14,774 bases of DNA from JBBQBM01 sp038317375 (GCA_038317375.1 JBBQBM010000012.1:1-14774), one strand, 5' to 3'. Numbered from the stretch's first letter, positions 1 to 7,855 are shown. Notes: generated by a model from the sequence alone, not told the origin. Translations and numbers: made by a program.

Positions 1-2531
1 GATTGGCTCTTGCTCCTTGCTTTTTGTTTTGGCTTGTCAAAATCATCACTAATCAATAATTCTTCTTCTGTAATCATATCGGCGTTACTAATCGAACCGC
101 GGGCAGCCCGCGTTAAGTCTGTTTCAACCGGCTTGTCTAGCTCTGCCTGGCTAATTGGTCGAGCATGGAACAAATGCCTAACTACATCAAACCGTAGCTT
201 TACGGACATATCATCATAAATAATCTGTGACTGTCGACGATATTCTACTAAGGGGTCGCGCTGACCAACGCCGTACCAGCGAATACCCTCTCGCAAATGA
301 TCCATATTCTCTAAATGTTGCATCCAGAGATTATCGAGAATCTGTAGATAAATATCGCCTTCGATTGCTCTCATAACTTCTGAACCGAATAGGCTCTCCT
401 GCTTCTTGTATAGTTCAAGAGCTTCTTGCTTCAATACCCTACTAAACTTGTCAGCATCGGCGTCAAATAGTCTATCTAAGGTCTTTTCGTCAAAAGGAAA
501 AGTATCCTTAATCTGCTGCTCATAGGTGTCGTCACTGCCCGGAAGCGCCGCCAGTCTTCCGGCCTCCTCTTCAATGAAATTATCGACAAGCTTCTCTATG
601 TCCGTGTTTAGGAGTAGCTTTCGTCTAGTCGAATAGGTTGCTAGTCTGTGGCGATTCATAACATCGTCATATTGCACGACGTTCTTTCGTGAATCGAAGT
701 TAAAACCTTCGACGCGTTTTTGAGCGCTTTCCAGCGTCTTGGAAACGATTCTATTTTCGATAGGCGTATCTTCGTCAACTTTCATTCTATCCATAATCAT
801 CCCTAGGCGATCACCGCCGAATACTCTCAAAAGATCATCTTCAGTTGATACATAAAACTGAGTAGCGCCCGGGTCGCCTTGGCGACCAGATCTACCCCGC
901 AGCTGATTGTCGATACGACGCGATTCATGTCTTTCAGACCCGAGCACGAACAGTCCGCCTAGTTCGACTACGCCCTTCCCTAAAACTATGTCCGTACCTC
1001 GTCCGGCGATGTTAGTAGCTAATGTCACCGCCCCTTTTTGCCCAGCTCCGGCAACAATTTTTGCCTCACGTTCGTTATTTTTCGCATTGAGAGTTTGGTG
1101 TGGAATACCGTTTTTTGTTAAGAGTCGGCTTAGGTGTTCATTCTTTTCAATCGAAGCCGTACCGAGTAATACCGGCTGTCCCTTTTTATGTAACTCGCCA
1201 ACCGTTTCAACAACTGCTCGAAACTTTGCATTTTCGCTTCGATAAATACGATCTGTGTGATCCTTTCGAATCGATGGTTTATTAGTAGGTATTTCTATGA
1301 CTTCCAAGGAATATATTTGATGAAACTCTTCGCTCTCAGTTACTGCCGTTCCGGTCATTCCAGAGAGCTTTTCATAAAGCCTAAAATAGTTTTGAAAACT
1401 AATTGTCGCTAGCGTCATTGACTCTTCCTGGACTCTTACGCCTTCTTTTGCTTCTATCCCCTGATGCAACCCTTCGTTATATCTACGACCAGCTAACAAA
1501 CGGCCGGTGAATTCGTCAACGATTACGATCTCTCCGTCTTTAGTAACTACATAATCTTTATCACGTTCGAATAAAGTTTGGGCTCTTAGCGCTTGATTCA
1601 AGTGATAAATCGACCTAACGTTGTCGGGGGCATATAAATTAGAGATTCCTAGAAGCTTCTCGACCTTAGTAACACCTGCATCGGTCAAATGAACACTCTT
1701 GAGCTTTTCGTCTTTCTCGTAATGTTCTGGCTTTAACTGGGCGGCAATCTTAGAAAATTGCACATAGGCGGTGCCGCTAGATGTTGAGGGTGCGGAAATA
1801 ATGAGCGGCGTACGCGCCTCATCGATTAAAATCGAGTCTACTTCGTCGACAATGCAGAAATGTAAGTCTCTTTGGCGCAACTGAGCCGCTTCTCGAACCA
1901 TATTGTCACGCAAATAATCAAAGCCGAATTCGTTATTGGTACCATACGTAATATCTGCCCCATAAGCCTCTTGACGACTACAGGGTTTTAAATGCCTAAA
2001 GCGCTCGTCGTCATGACTATCATCAGAAAATTTAGGATCATATATATACGAGGCATCTGGCATTATTACTCCGACACTAAGTCCTAGGAAGTTATAAATT
2101 CCACCCATCCAACCGGTATGCAAACGAGCCAGGAAGTCATTCACGGTAACTAAATGGGCGCCCTTGCCCTCAAGAGCATTCAGGAACAAAGGCAGCGTAG
2201 CGACAAGCGTCTTACCTTCTCCGGTTCGCATTTCAGCAACATTGCCCTCATGTAGTGCTAAGCCACCGATTAGCTGGACATCAAAATGCCGTTGTCCGAG
2301 TACCCTTCTGGCGGCTTCACGGACTAGTGCGAAAGCTTCTGGTAGAATCGAATCAAGAGAGCTTTTTCCTTCAAGTTTTTTCTTCAAAACATTTGTTTGT
2401 TCGGCAAGTTTTTTGTCGGTTAACTTCTTGTATTTAGGTTCTAGCTTATTAATTTCAGCAACACGCGCCCTGTATCTCTTAAGAGTTTTTACCTGCGGAT
2501 CGCCAAGAATTCGTTTAAAAATCTTTTTCAT
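1..2531 (-). CDS. secA: Protein translocase ATPase subunit SecA (3' end outside window)
   Basis: SecA is the cytosolic ATPase that pushes unfolded preproteins through the SecYEG channel. The minus-strand frame opens at ATG 2531 and stays open to the window edge, giving 843 codons with no stop, so the extreme C-terminus is missing. Visible landmarks are Walker A MRTGEGKT at residues 101-108, DEVD Walker B at 229-232, the YGTNNEFGFDYLRDNM block, TNIAGRGTDIVLG, the arginine-finger region with QLRGRSGRQGDPG near residue 543, and the C-terminal helical scaffold (LDNLWMQHLENMDHLR). The visible end is a charged, Lys-rich linker. Relative to E. coli SecA there is an extra segment of roughly 20-25 residues after residue 157. 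It follows hpf by 56 bases, a common hpf-secA pairing. Identity is certain; whether a zinc-binding tail exists cannot be seen. Confidence 0.97.
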   Translation of the reverse strand, partial: MKKIFKRILGDPQVKTLKRYRARVAEINKLEPKYKKLTDKKLAEQTNVLKKKLEGKSSLDSILPEAFALVREAARRVLGQRHFDVQLIGGLALHEGNVAEMRTGEGKTLVATLPLFLNALEGKGAHLVTVNDFLARLHTGWMGGIYNFLGLSVGVIMPDASYIYDPKFSDDSHDDERFRHLKPCSRQEAYGADITYGTNNEFGFDYLRDNMVREAAQLRQRDLHFCIVDEVDSILIDEARTPLIISAPSTSSGTAYVQFSKIAAQLKPEHYEKDEKLKSVHLTDAGVTKVEKLLGISNLYAPDNVRSIYHLNQALRAQTLFERDKDYVVTKDGEIVIVDEFTGRLLAGRRYNEGLHQGIEAKEGVRVQEESMTLATISFQNYFRLYEKLSGMTGTAVTESEEFHQIYSLEVIEIPTNKPSIRKDHTDRIYRSENAKFRAVVETVGELHKKGQPVLLGTASIEKNEHLSRLLTKNGIPHQTLNAKNNEREAKIVAGAGQKGAVTLATNIAGRGTDIVLGKGVVELGGLFVLGSERHESRRIDNQLRGRSGRQGDPGATQFYVSTEDDLLRVFGGDRLGMIMDRMKVDEDTPIENRIVSKTLESAQKRVEGFNFDSRKNVVQYDDVMNRHRLATYSTRRKLLLNTDIEKLVDNFIEEEAGRLAALPGSDDTYEQQIKDTFPFDEKTLDRLFDADADKFSRVLKQEALELYKKQESLFGSEVMRAIEGDIYLQILDNLWMQHLENMDHLREGIRWYGVGQRDPLVEYRRQSQIIYDDMSVKLRFDVVRHLFHARPISQAELDKPVETDLTRAARGSISNADMITEEELLISDDFDKPKQKARSKSQ

Positions 2532-2566
2532 AAAATATAACTAGTCCCTACCTTTAGACTACGGCT

Positions 2567-2572
2567 ATTGTA
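2567..2572 (-). promoter_or_regulatory. Possible -10 box for secA
   Basis: The hpf-secA gap carries TACAAT on the minus strand, a 5/6 match to the -10 consensus, about 36 bases before the secA start. No convincing -35 hexamer lies 17 bases upstream. An AGGTAGGG purine run lies about 15 bases before the ATG, far for a Shine-Dalgarno. secA may instead be read from the upstream serS-hpf transcript. Confidence 0.28.
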
Positions 2573-2587
2573 CCTTAACAAGGGTAG

Positions 2588-2962
2588 CTAGTGCGAACTA
2601 ATTTTACCTAAAAGTCTACGGATTTTATTATTTCTTCTACCTATTTCGTGTTTACGATGGGTTGCGCTATATTTTTCGAGCTGAGACTTAAGTTTAGCCA
2701 TAACTATGTCACAGGCAGCAAACATATTTACGGTTGTTTCTACTGCTGTCAGGTTTGTGCCTGGTAGATGCATTATTATTTCGCATTGGCAGTCTTTTTT
2801 ATTTTTTGTTTTTTCTTCTTTTAGCTTTACTTCAACGTGTAAGCTGGAGCGTAGATTTCTTGGAACGTAGCGTTCGGTTTTTTTTATCTTCTTGACTATG
2901 TATTTGCGTAAATCGCTTTCAACATCTAGATGAATACCGCTGATTTCAACCCGTTTTATCAT
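2588..2962 (-). CDS. hpf: Ribosome hibernation-promoting factor, short form (HPF/RaiA family)
   Basis: This protein binds the 30S decoding region and mRNA channel when growth slows, blocking translation and protecting idle ribosomes. The 124-residue product has the family pattern: an N-terminal strand (VEISGIHLDV), a helix with basic residues (LRKYIVKKIKKTERYV), central beta strands (HVEVKLKEE, CQCEIIMHLPG) and a second amphipathic helix (AACDIVMAKLKSQLEKY) ending in a basic tail. Its length matches the single-domain short form, without the C-terminal dimerisation domain of long HPF, so 100S dimer formation by that domain is not expected. The start overlaps the serS stop as ATGA, which implies translational coupling, and a strong Shine-Dalgarno precedes it. 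It is placed before secA, as in many bacteria. Confidence 0.9.
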   Translation of the reverse strand: MIKRVEISGIHLDVESDLRKYIVKKIKKTERYVPRNLRSSLHVEVKLKEEKTKNKKDCQCEIIMHLPGTNLTAVETTVNMFAACDIVMAKLKSQLEKYSATHRKHEIGRRNNKIRRLLGKISSH

Positions 2963-4257
2963 AGCTCCGACCTTCCTCCCATATACGGGACTAGCACTTC
3001 TGGCACCTTAACTTTTCCGTCTTTAGTCTGATAATTTTCTATAATCGCAGCCAGCGGACGTTCCGAGAATACGGTCGCATCGTTTGTATGGACTAATTCT
3101 ACGCTTCCGTCGATACGCCGCACTCTAGTCTTCATAGGTCTCGCTTGATAGTCAGTAATATAGTCAGCAGTGTGTGTTTCTCGATATTTATCTTGCCCAG
3201 GAAGCCACACTTCGATATCGACACCCTTAGCATTTGGTGATCCAATATCAGCAGTACATTTCTCTAATACTCTGTATGGCAACTCCAGTTGTTGCATCAG
3301 ATATTCCTGGATGGCAACCATAAATAAGTGCTCTTCTAGCGATCCATTTGGTAATGAGAAGCTCTCCATCTCCAATTTATTGAACTGATGAAGTCTAAGT
3401 ATTCCTTCGGTATCTTTGCCATAAGTACCAGCTTCCCGGCGGAAAGCAGTAGTAAAGCCGACTAGCCTTATGGGCATCTCTTTTTCATCCAAGATCTCAT
3501 CCATGTACATTGGCGACAACGTATGTTCGGCACTAGCATTTAGCCACAAGTCCTCACCCTCGAGCTTGTACGTTTGTTCTTCCTTATTGAGCCTACCAGT
3601 CGCTTTAAACACTTCGGTCTTAGCAACAGCCGGAGGAAGCACCGGAGTAAACGGCTTCGGGCTTACTCCTTTTAGGCCAGCAGAATCTATAATCGCTTGA
3701 AGGATTTTTTCGTCTCCAAGAACATCCATCCCGTACTGCATCAAGGCAAATTCCAGCCTAACTAGGTCACCTTTCAGATAAACAAATCTCGCACCGGCGA
3801 TTTTCGTAGCCCGCTCTTTGTCAATCCAGTCTCTTGCTTCTGCAAGTTCCCAGTGACTCTTAGGTTCAAAATCAAACTTTGTTGGTTCTCCAACAATTCT
3901 AGCGACCACGTTGTCGTCCTCGCTCTTGCCGATAGGTACACTATCGAGTGGCATGTTTGGCACTTCCCTCAGAGCCTTTGCGAATTTTTCGTCTGCTTCA
4001 GTAAATTGCTTATCGAGAACTGCCAGCTGATGCTTCAGCTTTTTTCCCTTTTCAATGTCCTTTTCACTTGGTCTCTGGCCTTTGGCGGAATCATTAAGCG
4101 AGTTTCGAGTTTTGCGTAAATCTTCTATTTGTACCAGTAGTTTATGGCGTATGTTGTCGAGTTCAAGAAGTTTATCAACATTGATATTGATTCCCTTATT
4201 TTTTGAACCAGTCTTTACTTTGTCCGGATTATCTCGGATGTATTGAATATCGAGCAT
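2959..4257 (-). CDS. serS: Seryl-tRNA synthetase
   Basis: Class II enzyme charging tRNA-Ser (and tRNA-Sec where present) with serine. The 432-residue length is normal. Residues 1-110 form the predicted antiparallel coiled-coil tRNA-binding arm. The catalytic core has motif 2 (FRREAG from 272, then TEGILRLHQFNKLEM) and a motif 3 region (residues 399-407) followed by IIENYQ and VPEVLVPYMGG, which identify it as SerRS. Two serine-pocket positions differ from E. coli: the T-A-E element is S-A-E at 242-244, and the usual HTLNGSGLAVGR reads HTNDATVFSER with one residue fewer. The ATG has no Shine-Dalgarno, but TATAAT lies 11 bases upstream. The stop overlaps the hpf start. Confidence 0.96.
   Translation of the reverse strand: MLDIQYIRDNPDKVKTGSKNKGININVDKLLELDNIRHKLLVQIEDLRKTRNSLNDSAKGQRPSEKDIEKGKKLKHQLAVLDKQFTEADEKFAKALREVPNMPLDSVPIGKSEDDNVVARIVGEPTKFDFEPKSHWELAEARDWIDKERATKIAGARFVYLKGDLVRLEFALMQYGMDVLGDEKILQAIIDSAGLKGVSPKPFTPVLPPAVAKTEVFKATGRLNKEEQTYKLEGEDLWLNASAEHTLSPMYMDEILDEKEMPIRLVGFTTAFRREAGTYGKDTEGILRLHQFNKLEMESFSLPNGSLEEHLFMVAIQEYLMQQLELPYRVLEKCTADIGSPNAKGVDIEVWLPGQDKYRETHTADYITDYQARPMKTRVRRIDGSVELVHTNDATVFSERPLAAIIENYQTKDGKVKVPEVLVPYMGGRSEL
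2971..2980 (-). promoter_or_regulatory. Strong Shine-Dalgarno for hpf inside serS
   Basis: The minus strand reads GGGAGGAAGG eight bases before the hpf ATG, inside the last serS codons (the MGGR part of the C-terminus). It fixes the hpf start at 2962 and suggests that hpf can be initiated independently of, as well as coupled to, serS translation. Confidence 0.7.
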
Positions 4258-4268
4258 AGTTATTCTTA

Positions 4269-4277
4269 ATTATACCA
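4269..4277 (-). promoter_or_regulatory. Extended -10 promoter for serS
   Basis: The minus strand reads TGGTATAAT, a perfect -10 hexamer with the TGn extension, ending 11 bases before the serS ATG. The -35 position (about 4292-4297) is poor, as extended -10 promoters tolerate. A start about 7 bases downstream would leave a 5' leader of only about 5 bases, so the mRNA would be essentially leaderless. The 99-base gap 4258-4356 holds no gene and no convincing terminator. Confidence 0.55.
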
Positions 4278-4356
4278 AGAGATGTAATTTACGCATTCTC
4301 GGAATAGTATGAACTAGCCCATCCTCTTCTCTCAAAAGCTAGAATTATCGCGAACG

Positions 4357-5142
4357 TTACTTCTTCTTAAGTGGTTTCTTAGCACTCAGAGCTTGAAGGG
4401 TCAGTTCTGTTCGACTCCTTGCATATAGGCAATAATCACACTCCCCGCCCATTGCGGCGGTACCTACTGGTGGCATATCGCCGTCCAGACAAGACTTCAT
4501 TTCAGCAATGGTTCCGTCGATCCACTCATCAGAGCCAGTATACGGAATAATTTTAGTTCGAAATTCGATCTTGTCGAAAAAGCCATCAAGGTCTAGACGC
4601 CCATTGGTATAAACAAAGTAGCCGGTATCGCTAACGTCAAAACCGTTCTGGCGCAGTAGCCACTGATAAATCTCCATCTGCCGCTTATAGGCAATCTGCC
4701 AATCTGAATCAAGGCTAACCTCTGTTGCTTTAGACGTTGCCTTGTAGTCAACCACTATCACTTTGCCATCATTATCGATCCAGACATCATCAATAGCGCC
4801 GAATATATACAAGTTAGTGGCCCTATGAACAGTCGACACTCCCGTAAAGTTATGACGCCATTTATCTAAATCGGCATGCTGCATCGGTACGGCTTTTATA
4901 CTATTCTCGACCATTAAAGGATGTGGCTCGGCCTTCGCGCGGTAACTATCAAATTCCTTCTTCATGAGTTCATCAACCGCTTTGTTGATTTGAAAAGGCG
5001 GACCGCTCGGACGTTTAATCTTCATTCTCTCGCCAAGCCAAAAACAACGCTGACACTGCATAAATAGTTCAATTTTGCTGCGACTAAGTTTATAGACTCC
5101 TGTTAGTCTTGGTTTGTAGCTCTCTGATCTTTCCCATGCCAT
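4357..5142 (-). CDS. PD-(D/E)XK nuclease-fold protein with two Cys pairs, uncharacterised
   Basis: The function is unknown, but the fold resembles the RecB/Cas4/AddB nuclease-like superfamily. From the ATG at 5142 (261 residues) one sees CxxC at 30 and 33, GAIDD (catalytic-type Asp near 118), VVDYKAT (Asp132, Lys134: the D-x-K motif), a QxxxY helix motif (Gln155, Tyr159) and CDYC at 235 and 238. The metal-binding residues look intact, and the two terminal Cys pairs could hold an iron-sulfur cluster or zinc, as Cys sets in Cas4 and AddB do. No helicase domain is fused and no cas gene is nearby. The tail is Lys-rich. ATG 5142, four bases after the rsmE stop, is preferred; ATG 5160 or TTG 5169 would overlap rsmE. 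None has a Shine-Dalgarno. Confidence 0.78.
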   Translation of the reverse strand: MAWERSESYKPRLTGVYKLSRSKIELFMQCQRCFWLGERMKIKRPSGPPFQINKAVDELMKKEFDSYRAKAEPHPLMVENSIKAVPMQHADLDKWRHNFTGVSTVHRATNLYIFGAIDDVWIDNDGKVIVVDYKATSKATEVSLDSDWQIAYKRQMEIYQWLLRQNGFDVSDTGYFVYTNGRLDLDGFFDKIEFRTKIIPYTGSDEWIDGTIAEMKSCLDGDMPPVGTAAMGGECDYCLYARSRTELTLQALSAKKPLKKK

Positions 5143-5146
5143 GTGT

Positions 5147-5848
5147 TTATTGTAGCGCATGGACTGCAACTATCGCTGCAGTCTCGGCTCGAAGAGTTAG
5201 GTCACTTAGGTTGATGCCCAGCGTGTTTTCTTGCTTAAAATAAGCTAATTCCTTTTCACTCCAGCCACCTTCGGGGCCGATTAGTACACCCTTCGGTTTC
5301 TTACTCACGGTGTTTATTTTTGTGCTATCTCTTTCGGCAACATATAGCTCGTAATGATTATTAAATCTCCCCACACACTCCTCGGGACTTAATAGCTCCT
5401 CAATAACTGGAATGTCGCTTCGTCCGCATTGTTCGGCCGCTTCTATCACAATTTTATGCGCCCTCACCTCGTCAAACCCTGTCTTCTCGCTACGTTCTGC
5501 GAGTAGTGGCACAAAGTGCGTAACACCAAGCTCTGTACCTTTTTGGAGCACTAAGTCATTGTTATCTTTCTTGATCATGCTCCATGCTAGTAATAATTGT
5601 TTGTTCGGTATTTTTCGTTTCTCTTCCGTTACTTTTTCAAGCACTATTTCGTCCGGCTTGAATTGAATGATTGAGTAAATAAATTCCGTGCTGTCGTCAA
5701 ACAAAGCGACATTTTCGCCAACTCTGAACTTTAGAACCTTTGACCATTGATGCATCAAGGTCTTGTCCTGGAGCCACATTTTCTGATCGCCATATTTCTG
5801 GATTTCACGACTGCTTTTTTCGCCTATATAGAATCTGTGTATTCTCAT
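5147..5848 (-). CDS. rsmE: 16S rRNA (uracil-1498-N3)-methyltransferase RsmE
   Basis: RsmE uses S-adenosylmethionine to methylate N3 of U1498 in helix 44 of 16S rRNA, near the P-site mRNA contact. The 233-residue product has an N-terminal PUA-like RNA-binding domain (about 1-70) and a C-terminal SPOUT knot domain. Diagnostic motifs are KGTELGVTHFVPL (103-115), EAAEQCGRSDIP (136-147), IGPEGGWSEKE (190-200) and LRAETAAIVA (219-228), the last two lining the trefoil knot and cofactor site. The start overlaps the msrA stop as ATGA, and AAGGAA lies 8 bases upstream as a Shine-Dalgarno. Its own stop is 4 bases from the next ATG, so msrA, rsmE and the nuclease-like gene probably share one transcript. 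Confidence 0.94.
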   Translation of the reverse strand: MRIHRFYIGEKSSREIQKYGDQKMWLQDKTLMHQWSKVLKFRVGENVALFDDSTEFIYSIIQFKPDEIVLEKVTEEKRKIPNKQLLLAWSMIKKDNNDLVLQKGTELGVTHFVPLLAERSEKTGFDEVRAHKIVIEAAEQCGRSDIPVIEELLSPEECVGRFNNHYELYVAERDSTKINTVSKKPKGVLIGPEGGWSEKELAYFKQENTLGINLSDLTLRAETAAIVAVHALQ

Positions 5849-6333
5849 TTGCTAAGTTCCTTATGCGGTACGTGGCATACGCCGCGACCGGTACGCTGGG
5901 AATATTTCTGATGGTAATCTTCGGCCGGCCAAAAAGCACTTGCCTTCGCTACCTCAGTCATAATTGGTTTTTTGAATTTACTTTTTGCCGCAGCGATCGT
6001 TTTCGCAACCGTATCCCTTTGCTCGTCAGATGTAAAAAAGATTGCCGATCGATACGGTTCGCCAATATCTGGCCCTTGACCGTTAGCTTGCGTCGGGTAG
6101 TGCATATACAAAAACTGTTCGATTATGTTTTGTAGTGATATTACATTCGGATCAAATATAACTTCTATTGCTTCTGCATGCCCAGTATTTTCATAACAAA
6201 CCTGTTCGTAGGTTGGGTGATCAACGTGACCCCCCGTAAAGCCAGCGGTGGTTTCTATTACTCCGGGTACTTGATCAAAGTAATACTGCGTACCCCAGAA
6301 ACAGCCAGCCGCTAGATATATTATCTCTGTCAT
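5845..6333 (-). CDS. msrA: Peptide methionine-(S)-S-oxide reductase MsrA
   Basis: MsrA repairs oxidised methionine by reducing methionine-S-sulfoxide in proteins and peptides. The 162-residue product carries the signature GCFWG with catalytic Cys11, then GFTGGHVDHPTYEQV, TGHAEAIEV and a PTQANGQGPDIG-type loop with YRSAIFF, all standard for the family. Cys46 (YEQVCYENTGHAEA) and Cys153 (GRGVCHV) are further cysteines; Cys153 is placed where a C-terminal resolving cysteine is often found. No MsrB domain is fused. The ATG directly abuts the lysS stop (TAA then ATG) and has no Shine-Dalgarno, so translation probably depends on ribosomes finishing lysS. This ties repair of oxidative damage to a housekeeping transcript. 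Confidence 0.96.
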   Translation of the reverse strand: MTEIIYLAAGCFWGTQYYFDQVPGVIETTAGFTGGHVDHPTYEQVCYENTGHAEAIEVIFDPNVISLQNIIEQFLYMHYPTQANGQGPDIGEPYRSAIFFTSDEQRDTVAKTIAAAKSKFKKPIMTEVAKASAFWPAEDYHQKYSQRTGRGVCHVPHKELSK

Positions 6334-7851
6334 TTATTTGAGCTTAACATCGCTGTAAACACTTTTGGTTGTCTCATCGATTTCGGTTCTAAGATTAGGG
6401 AAAGGCACCCCTTCGCGGGCCGTAACACCTTCGAAGAACCAAAATACTCGTTCTGAATATCCCAAGCCACAGGTTGGTGGCATTCCATACTCCAACATCT
6501 CAACATAATCGATATCGAGCATTTGAGCTTCATCATCTCCAGCGTCGCGCATTTTTTGTTGTTCTAGAAAACGATTAAGCTGATCGACGGGATCATTAAG
6601 CTCACTATAACCATTGCAGAGTTCACTGCCTGCAATGACGGCCTGAAACCGCTGCACGGTTTTGGAATTATCGGGGTTAGTTTTTGCCAGTGGAGATATG
6701 AACTCTGGAGTGTTAATAAGCCAGGCTGGGCCGGCAACACCGGCTCGTACCTTTTTCCATAATTTATCGATTCCACGGCTAATATTATCGTTTTTCTCGA
6801 CTTCCAGTTTATTATCTTTTAATGCTTTTTGGATTTGCTCCAATGTGCAGTCAAATATATTTATATCGAAGTTGGTTTTTATTACTTCGGCGTAGTCAAT
6901 TTCTTGCCATTTATTCGCAAAATCAATCTTGAAACCGCGGATATCAAACTTCAGTGTTCCGAAGGTTTTTTCGAGTACTTGCGCGAACATTTTCTCCATT
7001 AAAGCCATGCCGGCCTTCCAGTCGGCATAAGACCAGTACCATTCCATGGCGATATGTTCGGGCAAATGCTCATCAGAATAGTTTTCGTTACGAAAACGCG
7101 GCCCTATGTCATAGACCTTTTCGTATCCACCACCGATTAACCTCTTAAGCGGCAGTTCGTGGCTTATCCGAAGGTATAAATCTTGGTCAATTGCATCCAT
7201 GTGTGTAACGAATGGATTCGCGTCAGCCCCGCCAGTAGTGTGCTCGAGTACCGGGGTGTTAATTTCAATGAAACCCTCTGTATTGAGAAAGTCCCGAGTA
7301 GCTTGCCAGAATTTGCTGCGACGAATGTAGCGCTGCTTCACATCTTCGTTCACGTTCATATCAATGTAACGACGCCTCAAACGCTGTTCTTTATCAGTAA
7401 AACCGTCCTGAGCCGAAGGCATGGGTCTTAGCGCCTTGGTCAAAATACGTAATATCTTTACATCAACCGATATCTCCCCGGTCTGAGTCTTAATAACCTT
7501 GCCAGACGCCTCCACAAAGTCGCCAGTATCAAGAAGGCCGATCTCGTCTGGCATCCTAAGCTCTGAGTTAGTGCGATTAGGCGACGTGTCTGTGTTACCC
7601 TCTTTTATAAACAGCTGTAAGGTACCGCTGCCATCTTTAACTACGACGAAGGCTAGTTTGCCGAATTTCCGGATCGAGACAATCCGACCAGCGAGGGTTA
7701 CGCTCTCGCCCTCAAGTTTAGCGAAGTCACCAACTATGTCCTTCGTCTGATGTGTCCGATTTGACTTTGCCGGGTATGCATCAACGCCAAGCTTTTTTAG
7801 TGCATCGAGTTTTTTTAGTCGCTCATCGCGAAAATCTTTGAGAGTAGCCAT
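6334..7851 (-). CDS. lysS: Lysyl-tRNA synthetase, class II
   Basis: Charges tRNA-Lys with lysine. The 505-residue product has an N-terminal helix and an OB-fold anticodon-binding domain (about 50-140, with GRIVSIRKFGKLAFVVVKD) followed by a class II core. Motif 1 is around GFIEINTPVLE (193-203), motif 2 is RFRNENYSDEHLPEHIAME (252-270) and motif 3 is CGLGYSER (461-468). Lysine recognition residues appear kept: the motif 2 Glu in AMEWY (Glu270, Tyr272) and NGYSELND, the counterpart of E. coli NGFSELND. Motif 3 differs from the common GLGIGIDR form. The flexible stretch at about 85-103 (TDTSPNRTNSELRMPDE) is slightly long. The start has no Shine-Dalgarno and directly follows a heptamer repeat array. 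Its stop abuts msrA. Confidence 0.96.
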   Translation of the reverse strand: MATLKDFRDERLKKLDALKKLGVDAYPAKSNRTHQTKDIVGDFAKLEGESVTLAGRIVSIRKFGKLAFVVVKDGSGTLQLFIKEGNTDTSPNRTNSELRMPDEIGLLDTGDFVEASGKVIKTQTGEISVDVKILRILTKALRPMPSAQDGFTDKEQRLRRRYIDMNVNEDVKQRYIRRSKFWQATRDFLNTEGFIEINTPVLEHTTGGADANPFVTHMDAIDQDLYLRISHELPLKRLIGGGYEKVYDIGPRFRNENYSDEHLPEHIAMEWYWSYADWKAGMALMEKMFAQVLEKTFGTLKFDIRGFKIDFANKWQEIDYAEVIKTNFDINIFDCTLEQIQKALKDNKLEVEKNDNISRGIDKLWKKVRAGVAGPAWLINTPEFISPLAKTNPDNSKTVQRFQAVIAGSELCNGYSELNDPVDQLNRFLEQQKMRDAGDDEAQMLDIDYVEMLEYGMPPTCGLGYSERVFWFFEGVTAREGVPFPNLRTEIDETTKSVYSDVKLK

Positions 7852-7855
7852 GTTA

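Noticed and set aside
2164..2544. 126-codon plus-strand frame over the start of secA, and similar ones at 10-219 and 907-1245
   Set aside because: Ser/Arg-rich composition with no family motif, fully antisense to strongly conserved SecA sequence; typical shadow frames.
4258..4356. Possible terminator after the nuclease-like gene
   Set aside because: The CTAGC/GCTAG arms are 5 bp with a 19-base loop and no U-tract.
4357..5142. Call of the nuclease-like gene as Cas4
   Set aside because: No cas genes or repeats in the window and the Cys layout differs from the usual one-plus-three; only superfamily membership is supported.
6330..6536. Second minus-strand frame inside the lysS 3' end
   Set aside because: Out of frame with lysS, whose reading frame covers the same region with conserved motif 3; no support for an overlapping gene.
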